A DNA stretch of 64,000 nucleotides from Verrucomicrobiota bacterium (GTDB lineage Bacteria; Verrucomicrobiota; Verrucomicrobiia; Verrucomicrobiales; Verrucomicrobiaceae): the NCBI GenBank assembly GCA_017301975.1, contig JAFLEI010000013.1, positions 62,001 through 126,000 of the forward strand, in the 5' to 3' direction. Position 1 is the stretch's first letter. Each line of letters begins with the position of its first letter. Shown here piece after piece: positions 56,410 through 64,000 of the stretch. Position numbers and translations under genes: made by a program. Below the pieces are notes generated by a model. The model did not search any database and had not been told where the DNA came from. It saw only the letters and a program-made list of their open reading frames with translations.

Positions 56410-58503
56410 CTAAAACTTCACCGTCACTCCGAGGTTCGCACCAATACCCGGCTCATTGGAGCCGGAGCCGTGGTAGCGATAGGTTTTGTTCAGCAGGTTG
56501 TCGAGGGAGGCTGTTAGGATGAGGTTCTCGGTGACGGAGTATCCACCGCGCAGCGTGAGCAGCCAGAAAGATGGCGTGCCATTGGGCGGCACTCGCTGGG
56601 TGTCGAGCTGGTCAGAGGTGTTCATGCGTCCGGCCTCGCCATAGGTGAGGCAGACAAACTCAGTCCAGAAACGCTGATCCGCAGTCTGCCAGCGCACGCC
56701 ACCGTAGCCCACGAGAGGGGAAATTTTCCCCAGCGGCTCCCTGCGTTTTTGCGTGGTCGTGCCGATGAACTGATCCACCTCACCTTCCACCCAGGCCACA
56801 TGGCCGAAGAGGCTCCAGTGCTTGTCGATCCGCCAGCGCGCGGCGAATTCGAAGCCCTGCATGTAGCCGTTCCCGCCATTCGCCTTGGTGTCCTGCAGTG
56901 GCACGGAGGTTGAGCGGCGGATGATCAAATTGTCCAGCTTGGTGTAGAAGTAGGCCAGGCTGGCGGTGAGGCTTTCGGTGTTTGCCTTGAGGCCGATCTC
57001 ATAGGTCAGGTATTTTTCCGGGGACAGGTCCGTGGCCGGCGTCTCTTTGCGCCCGGACAGCGCCACATCAAAACGGGAAAGGTCGGAAAGATTGGGCGCG
57101 CGGAAGGCCTGCGACACCCCGCCATACAGCGAATAGCGGTCACGCTCATCCAGGTCGATCACGAAGCGCACACTGCCAGAAAAGTTGTCCCAGCTGTTGG
57201 CAAACGACTGCTGCGCAAGGGTTGTGAGGTTCTGGAAGCTGCCAAGCCTGGCTGTGGCATGCGTGTAACGCTCTCCGATGAAAAGATGCACGCGTTCGCC
57301 GAGGTCGATGGCGTCCTGAATGTGAACCCCCAGCAGGCTGTAGGTCGAGTTGTCCGCGACGGCTCCTTGGAATGGGTTGTCCGAGGCGTGTGATTGCACA
57401 AAGTCCTCATAAAAATCGACGCCATAGACCCAGGTGCCGATGGGGGAGTCGCTGGTGAACTGGAGATCAGAACCCAGCGTTGTGACGTTCACATTGTTGT
57501 AGGAGCGCACACCGGCGCCAGTGACACGGAACTGGTTCTCCCCGGCGGTTTGCAGAGAGACCGTGAGGCTGGCGTTGTCGATGAAGCTGTTCAGATCCTT
57601 CGCGGAGAGGCGGGCATACGTCAGGCTGCGCTCCTGATCGAAGAGGCGCACGCGGTCGGTGCCCACAACGGTGCCTTCAAAGGAAACTCCGGAGTTGGTG
57701 GAGTGTGTGCGCCACACGTCGTTCTGGCGCACCTGCTGATGGGCTGCGGTAAAAGTCCACTGGTCGTCCAGCGCTATGTCCAGCCGCACATCGAAGGCCC
57801 ACTGGTCATACCCGGTGTGTCGCTGCCTCCTTCCGCTGCCGTCGGTCACATCACCAAACTGGCTCAGGGTGACGCCCGCGTGAAGCCCCCACTTTTGACC
57901 TTCACCGATGCTCGTTTCCAGGTGCTCCAAATTGCTGTGCTCTGCGGTGGAGTAGCGGTAATCAGCCCTGCCATGCGAGAAGAAGCCCCCTTCGACTTCG
58001 CTGAGGAAGCCTGCCCCCTTCGTGAAGGCGTTCACTGTGCCGCCGATGGCATCGCTGCCGTACAGCACGGAACCTTGGGAAGGCAGCACTTCCACATGGT
58101 CCAGGCCATATTGGTCCAGAGTGTTCCAGTACTGGTTCGGGCCGTCCCGGAAGGTGGAGTTGTTGAAGCGGATGCCGTCCACCATCATGAGGTTGCGGAA
58201 GCCTGTGAACCCGCGGATGAAGGGGGAACCCTGGCCGTTGGAGGTCTTTTGTATCGCCACGCCAGGCGTTTCCCGCAGGGCCTCGGGGAAGGTGCGGGTG
58301 AGCCGTTCTTCCATCTGCTTCTTGTCCAGTGTCCTGACTGCCGCAGGCACCTGGGATAGCGGAGTCGCGCTGCGTGTGGCCGTGATCACCACCTCGGGCA
58401 GGTCGGCGGCATTTTTGACCTTTTTCTTTTTATCTTCCGCCACCTCGGCGGCAAAGCTGGCGGTCGAAAAGGCAAGTAAAAGCGGGAGAGAGAATCGGCG
58501 CAT
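56410..58503 (-). CDS. TonB-dependent outer-membrane receptor
   Basis: 697 residues from MRRFSLPLLL, giving a clean signal peptide; an ATG at 58527 would add eight residues. A TonB-box-like segment (EVVITATRS), a plug domain (about 40-150, with RGFTGFRNLMMVDGIRFNN and SVLYGSDAIGGTVNAF) and a 22-strand barrel ending in the C-terminal Phe are seen. It imports a siderophore, vitamin or sugar complex with energy from TonB, which is not encoded here. An inverted repeat 75-95 bases upstream may be its operator. No periplasmic or ABC partner is adjacent. Confidence 0.9.
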   Translation of the reverse strand: MRRFSLPLLLAFSTASFAAEVAEDKKKKVKNAADLPEVVITATRSATPLSQVPAAVRTLDKKQMEERLTRTFPEALRETPGVAIQKTSNGQGSPFIRGFTGFRNLMMVDGIRFNNSTFRDGPNQYWNTLDQYGLDHVEVLPSQGSVLYGSDAIGGTVNAFTKGAGFLSEVEGGFFSHGRADYRYSTAEHSNLEHLETSIGEGQKWGLHAGVTLSQFGDVTDGSGRRQRHTGYDQWAFDVRLDIALDDQWTFTAAHQQVRQNDVWRTHSTNSGVSFEGTVVGTDRVRLFDQERSLTYARLSAKDLNSFIDNASLTVSLQTAGENQFRVTGAGVRSYNNVNVTTLGSDLQFTSDSPIGTWVYGVDFYEDFVQSHASDNPFQGAVADNSTYSLLGVHIQDAIDLGERVHLFIGERYTHATARLGSFQNLTTLAQQSFANSWDNFSGSVRFVIDLDERDRYSLYGGVSQAFRAPNLSDLSRFDVALSGRKETPATDLSPEKYLTYEIGLKANTESLTASLAYFYTKLDNLIIRRSTSVPLQDTKANGGNGYMQGFEFAARWRIDKHWSLFGHVAWVEGEVDQFIGTTTQKRREPLGKISPLVGYGGVRWQTADQRFWTEFVCLTYGEAGRMNTSDQLDTQRVPPNGTPSFWLLTLRGGYSVTENLILTASLDNLLNKTYRYHGSGSNEPGIGANLGVTVKF

Positions 58504-58577
58504 AGGCTGAAATAGGCGGAAAGCCATTCAAACATCAGTCGATTCTTTGTCATGCGCGGGCCCCCAATGATGTGAAG

Positions 58578-58598
58578 AATGGACAAATAGTGTCCATT
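58578..58598. promoter_or_regulatory. inverted repeat upstream of TonB receptor, possible operator
   Basis: AATGGACA and TGTCCATT form an 8-bp inverted repeat with a 5-base spacer. A further TGTCCAT half-site lies about 75 bases away, near 58673. The position upstream of the receptor gene (start 58503) suits a regulator site. Confidence 0.45.
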
Positions 58599-58726
58599 TT
58601 GACGTCGAAACACTGGCTGAATTCGTCCAAGCATCCGTAATGGGGGCACGAAGGCCCTTCTTCGGAAAAAATGTCCATCCTTGAGGTGGAGCATGTTTCA
58701 CCTGCTGCCCTGGAACTTAATGGCAC

Positions 58727-59488
58727 CTATTTCCCAAACAGACCTTTGAGCCCACCTGTCTTGATCTTCTCCGTGCCTCCTTGAAGCATGTTCTTGAGAG
58801 CACCACTGGCGCTGGCTTTGACGGCTTCGGTATTGAGCTGCCGGAGGACCAGCGCCGTCAGTTCGGCGGGAGTGATGCCGGCGGTGCCGGTGCCGAGATT
58901 GGTCAGACGGATTTCGGGCAGCGTCGTCCGGGCGTCTGCGCCTGGAACCACGCCCGCTGCACTGGCGCTGAGTTTGGCACCGGTGATGAGCAGCTCATTC
59001 ACCTGGAGTTTGATGGCCTTCTTCGGTTGGCCAGCTGCTGGCGGAGCGGCCGCAGCCGGGGCGGCATTGCCGGCAGTCGCGGTTTGCTGGGAGACAAAAC
59101 TCATCGCGTTGTCGGCAATGTGCTTGAGATTGGTGCCGCTGAGACCGCCTTCAAGATTGATCTCTGGATCCGTGATTCGGATGTATTGAATGACGACTTT
59201 GTCCGTGCTGACGCTGTTGGTGTCCACGGCCACCTCCGTGCGGCCAATGCGCACGGCATACGGGCCGGTAAAGCCTTGGGGATTGCCAATCTGAAAACCT
59301 TCGATGACACCTCCTCCCGAGAAGGGTGAGAGCTTTACTCTTTCCACGGACACGCTGGTCTTCACCACCGGCGGTGTGCCTTGCTCGATGCCATACTTCA
59401 CCAGCTTGTCGAGCTGCGTCCATCCAAACCAAAGGCCGGCACCAATGAGAAGCACGAGAACGATGAGAATGCGGATGATCCATTTCAT
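58727..59488 (-). CDS. AsmA-like membrane-anchored protein
   Basis: 253 residues from MKWIIRILIVLVLLIGAG, a single N-terminal membrane anchor. The rest is beta-rich with a pattern (SVERVKLSPFSGGGVIEGFQIGNP, IRITDPEINLEGG) of AsmA/DUF748-like proteins, interrupted by an Ala/Pro-rich stretch near residue 150. Such proteins are thought to help lipid transport or envelope assembly. It is encoded 88 bases after accA on the same strand and upstream of the TonB receptor. Confidence 0.75.
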   Translation of the reverse strand: MKWIIRILIVLVLLIGAGLWFGWTQLDKLVKYGIEQGTPPVVKTSVSVERVKLSPFSGGGVIEGFQIGNPQGFTGPYAVRIGRTEVAVDTNSVSTDKVVIQYIRITDPEINLEGGLSGTNLKHIADNAMSFVSQQTATAGNAAPAAAAPPAAGQPKKAIKLQVNELLITGAKLSASAAGVVPGADARTTLPEIRLTNLGTGTAGITPAELTALVLRQLNTEAVKASASGALKNMLQGGTEKIKTGGLKGLFGK

Positions 59489-59576
59489 AGAACCACCAGC
59501 TTTCGCAGCGGCCGGCGTTCTGTAAAGTCTCGAAAGGGCTCTCTCGCTCAAAGCGGGTGAGCCCTGAGGGCGGACA

Positions 59577-60536
59577 TCACCCTTCCGTGAACTGACCCAG
59601 CGCGCGGAACTTTTGGTAGCGTCCTTCCAGCAACTGCGCCGTCGGCAGTTCTTTAAGTTCCTTCAGCGTGGAGAGCAGGGCGTCTTTAAGTGAGTTCGCG
59701 GCGGCGAAGTGGTCGTTGTGTGCTCCACCCAGAGGCTCGGGGATGATGCCGTCAATGATGCCGAGCTTGGAGAGATCCTGGGCGCTGAGCTTGAGCGCGG
59801 AAGCTGCCTCAGGTGCATGCTCCCGGTGCTTCCACAGAATGGCTGCGCAGCCTTCGGGGCTGATCACGGAGTAGTAGGCGTTTTCCATCATGAGCACCTT
59901 GTCCGCGATGCCGATGCCGAGCGCGCCGCCGCTGCCACCTTCACCAATGACGATGGCGATGACCGGCGTACGCAGGGTCATCATCTCGCGCAGATTGAAG
60001 GCGATGGCCTCGGCGATGTTGCGCTCTTCCGCTCCGATGCCGGGGAAGGCTCCGGGGGTGTCGATCAGCGTGACGATCGGCAGATTGAACTTTTCGGCCA
60101 TGCGCATGAGGCGCAGCGCTTTGCGGTAGCCTTCTGGATGGGCGCTGCCGAAGTTGCGCAGGAGGTTTTCCTTGGTGTCGCGGCCTTTCTGGTGGCCGAG
60201 GATCGCCACACGCTGACCACCGATGGTGGCAAAGCCGGCGGGCATGGCGTTGTCATCGCCAATGTGGCGGTCACCATGCAGCTCCACGAACTCATCACAG
60301 ATGTGCTTCACGTAGTCGAGCATGAAGGGCCGGCCGATGTGGCGGGAGATCTGCACACGCTGCCAGGGGGAGAGATTGGCATGAATGTCGCGCTGCAGGT
60401 TTTCAGCCTTGGTCTCGAGATCGGCGATCTGCTGGGCCAGCTTGTCGCTGGGCTTGGCGGCGAGCTTCTTTTTGGCCTCCTCGATTTCTTCGCGGATTTT
60501 GACGATGGGCTTTTCGAATTCCAAAACTTGTTTCAT
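59577..60536 (-). CDS. accA: acetyl-CoA carboxylase carboxyltransferase subunit alpha
   Basis: 319 residues, typical of AccA. Signature parts are LSPWQRVQISRHIGRPF, GFATIGGQRVAILGHQKGRDT, GEGGSGGALGIGIADKVLM and YSVISPEGCAAILWK. With AccD it moves carboxyl from biotin to acetyl-CoA, the first step of fatty-acid synthesis; accD is not in the window. It follows the LysM gene by 29 bases and precedes the AsmA-like gene. Confidence 0.95.
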   Translation of the reverse strand: MKQVLEFEKPIVKIREEIEEAKKKLAAKPSDKLAQQIADLETKAENLQRDIHANLSPWQRVQISRHIGRPFMLDYVKHICDEFVELHGDRHIGDDNAMPAGFATIGGQRVAILGHQKGRDTKENLLRNFGSAHPEGYRKALRLMRMAEKFNLPIVTLIDTPGAFPGIGAEERNIAEAIAFNLREMMTLRTPVIAIVIGEGGSGGALGIGIADKVLMMENAYYSVISPEGCAAILWKHREHAPEAASALKLSAQDLSKLGIIDGIIPEPLGGAHNDHFAAANSLKDALLSTLKELKELPTAQLLEGRYQKFRALGQFTEG

Positions 60537-60565
60537 GGCGGTCGGTGGGAAAAGGGTGGGCGGGG

Positions 60566-61525
60566 TTATCTCACAAGACTCAACTTTGACCCATTGCGCA
60601 CGAGCGCAAAGAGTTCTTCGATGTCTTCTCGGGCAAGGAAAATGCCGTTTTCGGCGCTGGCCGCAGGTGCCGGGGCTGGTGCCACAGCAGGGGGTGAGGT
60701 CGATTTTTTAGATGCCTGCTTCGGCCCTTTGGGCTCCTCCACCGGCAGCGCACGGGCGACCGGCGGTGTGCGGATGCTGATGATGGTCGTTGAATTCGTC
60801 TTCTTGCACGAAAACCACTTCTCTGCATCGACGTAGTTGGGGTCCGTGGAAAGCACGGACTTGCCGTCAAAAAGGGAGTTTTTCCCAGAGATCGCCATTT
60901 CCACCGGCAGGCGCATGCCCGGCGGGAGGCGGATGTCCTTCGCATTATAGACTTTGAAGAGGTATTCCTTGTCACCGACTTTACGCAGCAGCATGACCTG
61001 CTTCTTGGCAAAGCTGACGCCGAGATGAAAATCCATCGGGATGATGGTGAGGTGGTCTCCGGGATGAAGATTGAAGCTCATCAGGCCGCTGGAGCGAATG
61101 ATGGAGTCCACCGTGGTGTCAAACTTGTTGGCGATGGAATTCAGCGAATTCCCCGGCTGCACGATGTAGTCCTTCTTCCCGGCGGTTGAGTTCGCGGAGT
61201 AGAGCTGGTCCATGTTGATCTCACCAATGATCCGCATCGCCTCGGGGCAGGTTTTCGAATCGGGAAACTGCTGGCACAGTTTATAAAGCGCATCCCGGCC
61301 CTCGTCGATTTTTCCTTCCCGGATGAGGTCCACGGCGGCTTCAAAACGGCGGATACCGGGGTCGATGCGCGGACGGTCCTTCGCCTTCATGGAGGCGATG
61401 TCATGCTCCACCTGGCTCTCCTTGAGCAGGATGTTCATGTAAACCCAGTATCCCATCGCCAGAGTGCCTGCCACCAGGCCCACGGTGATGAGGAATATCA
61501 GCAGTTTGATCTGGGTCTTGGCCAT
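60566..61525 (-). CDS. LysM-domain membrane-anchored protein
   Basis: 319 residues from MAKTQIKLLIFLI, with one N-terminal membrane helix, a helical TPR-like segment (AAVDLIREGKIDEGRDALYKL, about 50-105), a LysM domain (DYIVQPGNSLNSIANKF, about 120-165) and a basic, Pro/Ala-rich C-terminal segment. LysM domains bind peptidoglycan. It may link the inner membrane to the cell wall. It lies 22 bases after a hypothetical gene and 29 bases before accA, all on the minus strand. Confidence 0.85.
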   Translation of the reverse strand: MAKTQIKLLIFLITVGLVAGTLAMGYWVYMNILLKESQVEHDIASMKAKDRPRIDPGIRRFEAAVDLIREGKIDEGRDALYKLCQQFPDSKTCPEAMRIIGEINMDQLYSANSTAGKKDYIVQPGNSLNSIANKFDTTVDSIIRSSGLMSFNLHPGDHLTIIPMDFHLGVSFAKKQVMLLRKVGDKEYLFKVYNAKDIRLPPGMRLPVEMAISGKNSLFDGKSVLSTDPNYVDAEKWFSCKKTNSTTIISIRTPPVARALPVEEPKGPKQASKKSTSPPAVAPAPAPAASAENGIFLAREDIEELFALVRNGSKLSLVR

Positions 61526-61547
61526 TGCGTGAACCTCCAAACACCGC

Positions 61548-62075
61548 TCAGCCCAGCAGGCCGCGGCGTTTGAAATCGAAGAGGTTGATGTTCTGGGACT
61601 TCTCGATCATCTCGACAGTGAACTTCAGCAGGCAGATTTCCCAGGTGTCGTCCACGCCTTGAATCACGGCGCGCATCGGATTGCCGGAGGTGCGGATGTC
61701 ACTGAGAAGCTTGCCGGTGACTTCTTCCATGGATTCATGGATGATCTGTTCGCTGATCTCGCCTTTGCGAAATTTGAAGCCGTATTTAAGGATCGCCAGC
61801 TTGTGCAGGTTGTCCCGCAGGAATTCGCCAAATCCAGCCACTTCCGGGCCGAAGCCCTCGAAGTCAAACTGGCCGGGCATCTCCGGGCGCAGGATGAGAG
61901 GCTTTTCAGCCTCGATACGGCCTTCGCGCACGCGCACGGCACCGACGGTATCCATGAGTTCGGTCACGATCTGGAACTCGAAATGGGTGCTGCCAAAGGT
62001 GTCAATGCGGCGGTCCGGCTCATGGAGCACCTGGGTGTTTTCCAGGGCGTATTGAATATCGAACTCGGTGGGCAT
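61548..62075 (-). CDS. conserved hypothetical protein
   Basis: 175 residues without signal peptide or membrane helix. The fold appears alpha/beta (THFEFQIVTELMDTVGAVRVREGRIEAEK, then helical HKLAILKYGFKFRKGEISE). No family is recognised. It is the first gene of a likely operon with the LysM protein and accA. Confidence 0.7.
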   Translation of the reverse strand: MPTEFDIQYALENTQVLHEPDRRIDTFGSTHFEFQIVTELMDTVGAVRVREGRIEAEKPLILRPEMPGQFDFEGFGPEVAGFGEFLRDNLHKLAILKYGFKFRKGEISEQIIHESMEEVTGKLLSDIRTSGNPMRAVIQGVDDTWEICLLKFTVEMIEKSQNINLFDFKRRGLLG

Positions 62076-62308
62076 GTCTTGGGGGTCGCTGAGACTAAGC
62101 TGCTTCCACGCTGGGGCCAGTGATTTCTTGGTTTCTCAAAGATGAGGGGATGGACCGGAGCCAGCCGGGGAGAACCTGCGGGTCGGTTGAGAAGGGGGGC
62201 TGTTTGTTGAAGATAATACGAAGCTTGCTTAACAGGAAGAGTGAGGTGCTTGTCATGCCGGGGGCCAAATGACGAAATCCGAGCTTTTTCGCCGCAAAGG
62301 CGTGCAGG

Positions 62309-62336
62309 TTGACAGTCCAATCCGCAGCTCTATTGA
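62309..62336 (+). promoter_or_regulatory. candidate promoter of the beta-strand-repeat gene
   Basis: TTGACA (62309-62314) and TATTGA (62331-62336) with a 16-base spacer precede the ATG at 62352 by only 15 bases, which would give a very short leader. The 276-base gap between 62075 and this gene otherwise shows no gene. Confidence 0.5.
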
Positions 62337-62351
62337 ACTCAAACCAACCCT

Positions 62352-64000
62352 ATGATTCGCGACTCAGCGCCCCCCCTCAGCGCTCGGCAGCGTGATCTCC
62401 GCACCTATTTGCTCTGCCTGCTGGCCGCGTGGCTGGCATGCCCTCTAAATGCGACGGATTTCACCTGGACGGGTACCACCAGTTCGGACTTTGCTGTCGG
62501 TTCAAACTGGACGGGAGGTGTCGCTCCTTCACCCACCGGCGGAGATGTGGCGTCTCCGGTCCCTTGGAGGATCTCTGTGGGGGGCACGAACACTCTGGTT
62601 TACTCTGCGGCCCAAGGGCACACCGTGCTGAGCGGCGGCGGCAGCAACCGCGCACTCTTCATCGCGAATGGCACCAACGGTTCGATGTCGATCACCGGCG
62701 GCATTTTTGAAAGCACCAGCTCTGCCGCTGATGGGATGGTCAACGGGCCCAATGCGGTGGGTCTGCTCAGCATCGACGGCGGCACCTACCGAAAGACCAC
62801 CGGCACTGGCGCGCAGTCCACCTTTGCCTTGTTCTACGGCGGCACGGGCAATGCTCAGGCGACGCTCGACATCAACAGCGGCTCCTTTGAAGTGACGACT
62901 CTGGATCTGCAAAACAATGTCGGGAGTTCCACCCAGGCTGCCGGAGTCTATGAATCGGTGGTCAATCTCGATGGCGGCACCCTGTCCGTGGGCACCATCC
63001 TACGCAGTGTGACCTCGGCTGGCATCGATGCAGTCCTGAACTTCAATGGCGGCACCCTCCAGGCCCGGCAGGACAGCACCACATTCCTGGCAAACCTCGG
63101 CCAGTTCACCGCGAACGTGCAGGCCGGTGGTGCGGTGGTCGATACTCAGACCTTCAGCGTGACCATCGCTGCGCCGCTGGTGCATGACACCGCGCTGGGT
63201 GGCACCTTGGATGGTGGACTGACGAAAGTGGGTGCTGGTACGTTGACCGTCTCAGCAGCCAGTACCTACACCGGTGGTACCTTCATCAAAAACGGCACGC
63301 TTGCCCTGGGTGGCGGCAACGACCGCCTGCCCACCGGAACCATCGTGACTTTGGGGGACGGCATCACCAATGACAGCGCTGTGCTGAAGCTCAATTCGAG
63401 CAGCCAGACACTCGCCGGACTGCTCACGGCGGGAACGGGCACCGGCAACAGTGTCGTCAATGGCAGCGCCACCGCCGCCACGCTCACCCTCAGCGTCGGC
63501 GGATCGAACATCTTTGGCGGAGTTCTGGGTGGAGCGGGTATCAATGAAAATAACTTCGGTCTGACGAAAACAGGCGCTGGCGTGCTCACGCTTTCCGCCA
63601 CCAATACCTACACCGGGGCGACGACCATTCTGGCCGGCACGCTCCAGGCTGGCGCGGCGGGTGGGGGCTCAGTATTCGGCTTGAATTCAGCCATCACTCT
63701 GGCGGATGCAGCGGGCGTCGTGCTTGACTTGAACGGCTTCAATCAAACCGTGGGCTCGCTAGCGGGTGGAGGCAGCACGGGCGGGCAGGTGACCTTGGGC
63801 AGTGCCACGCTGACCCTGGGCGGGAACAATGCCAGCACCACGTTTGCGGGCATCATCAGCGGCGCTGGCGGTGCTTTGATCAAGACCGGCACAGGCACCC
63901 TCACTCTTTCAGGCGCAAACACCTACACAGGGCTCACCACGGTGAGTGCGGGTTTCCTTTTGGTGGGCGGCAATACCGCGCTGGGTGGCACCACCGGCGG
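62352..64000 (+). CDS. autotransporter-associated beta-strand-repeat protein, partial
   Basis: The frame is open to the right edge (549 codons seen). After MIRDSAPPL and a hydrophobic signal segment (LLCLLAAWLACPLNA) come Gly/Thr/Asn-rich repeats with the PATR hallmark: LTKVGAGTLTVSAASTYTGG, LTKTGAGVLTLSATNTYTGA, and a third ending LSGANTYTGL. These form right-handed beta-helix passenger domains of autotransporters and related surface proteins, common in large copy number in Verrucomicrobia. Total length and C-terminal domain (barrel or PEP-CTERM sorting signal) cannot be seen. Confidence 0.88.
   Translation, partial: MIRDSAPPLSARQRDLRTYLLCLLAAWLACPLNATDFTWTGTTSSDFAVGSNWTGGVAPSPTGGDVASPVPWRISVGGTNTLVYSAAQGHTVLSGGGSNRALFIANGTNGSMSITGGIFESTSSAADGMVNGPNAVGLLSIDGGTYRKTTGTGAQSTFALFYGGTGNAQATLDINSGSFEVTTLDLQNNVGSSTQAAGVYESVVNLDGGTLSVGTILRSVTSAGIDAVLNFNGGTLQARQDSTTFLANLGQFTANVQAGGAVVDTQTFSVTIAAPLVHDTALGGTLDGGLTKVGAGTLTVSAASTYTGGTFIKNGTLALGGGNDRLPTGTIVTLGDGITNDSAVLKLNSSSQTLAGLLTAGTGTGNSVVNGSATAATLTLSVGGSNIFGGVLGGAGINENNFGLTKTGAGVLTLSATNTYTGATTILAGTLQAGAAGGGSVFGLNSAITLADAAGVVLDLNGFNQTVGSLAGGGSTGGQVTLGSATLTLGGNNASTTFAGIISGAGGALIKTGTGTLTLSGANTYTGLTTVSAGFLLVGGNTALGGTTG

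Overview
The window is most likely from a Verrucomicrobia chromosome of the genus Prosthecobacter. The decisive evidence is a bacterial tubulin cluster at 43983-47532: btubA, btubB and a TPR protein of the bacterial kinesin-light-chain type. That combination is known essentially only from Prosthecobacter. Other features fit the Planctomycetes/Verrucomicrobia lineage: three large DUF1549/DUF1553 cytochrome-type proteins, two DUF1501 proteins, an ECF sigma factor of the Rhodopirellula/Verrucomicrobium type coupled to a FecR-LamG protein, and a beta-strand-repeat (autotransporter-type) protein. Most of the window is GC-rich. The first 1.35 kb is visibly AT-richer.

Layout. 1-1257: a small AT-rich cassette with a HEPN-like protein and a KGGVGRT-type ParA/MinD-like ATPase that runs off the left edge. 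1360-6152: DUF1549/1553 cytochrome protein, FecR/LamG protein and ECF sigma factor. 6498-16671: methyltransferase, two ion or anion transporters, an Ate-like transferase, a DUF4407 coiled-coil membrane protein, an orphan histidine kinase and a DUF1501 protein. 16682-16870: a palindromic element made of four hairpins. 16879-22470: a second DUF1549/1553 protein, a lipoprotein, a HAD hydrolase, tRNA-Lys and a PQQ-type beta-propeller.

34084 down to 22500 (minus strand) is a compact seven-gene operon and the most interesting block in the window. It encodes an FHA-like/zinc-finger GTPase, a GAP1-N2 (GTPase-associated protein) membrane fusion, a 1010-residue membrane coiled-coil protein, a GYF_2-membrane-trypsin protein, a MotA/TolQ/ExbB channel subunit and two ExbD/MotB-like single-pass coiled-coil proteins. 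I infer a membrane-bound, GTP-controlled sensor or conflict system in which a proton channel and a periplasmic protease may be the outputs.

34220-39205: esterase, third DUF1549/1553 protein and its DUF1501 partner. 39262-47532: two membrane proteins of unknown function (one a tandem pseudokinase) followed by the tubulin operon. 47633-64000: mostly housekeeping genes. These are nagZ, a putative small RNA, trpE, a VapC-type toxin-antitoxin pair, thrH, a PNPOx-like protein, an MlaFED-type lipid transporter, a TonB-dependent receptor, an AsmA-like protein, accA, a LysM protein, and the 5' part of the beta-strand-repeat protein, which is cut by the right edge.

All family assignments come from motifs read by eye. 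No database search was run.
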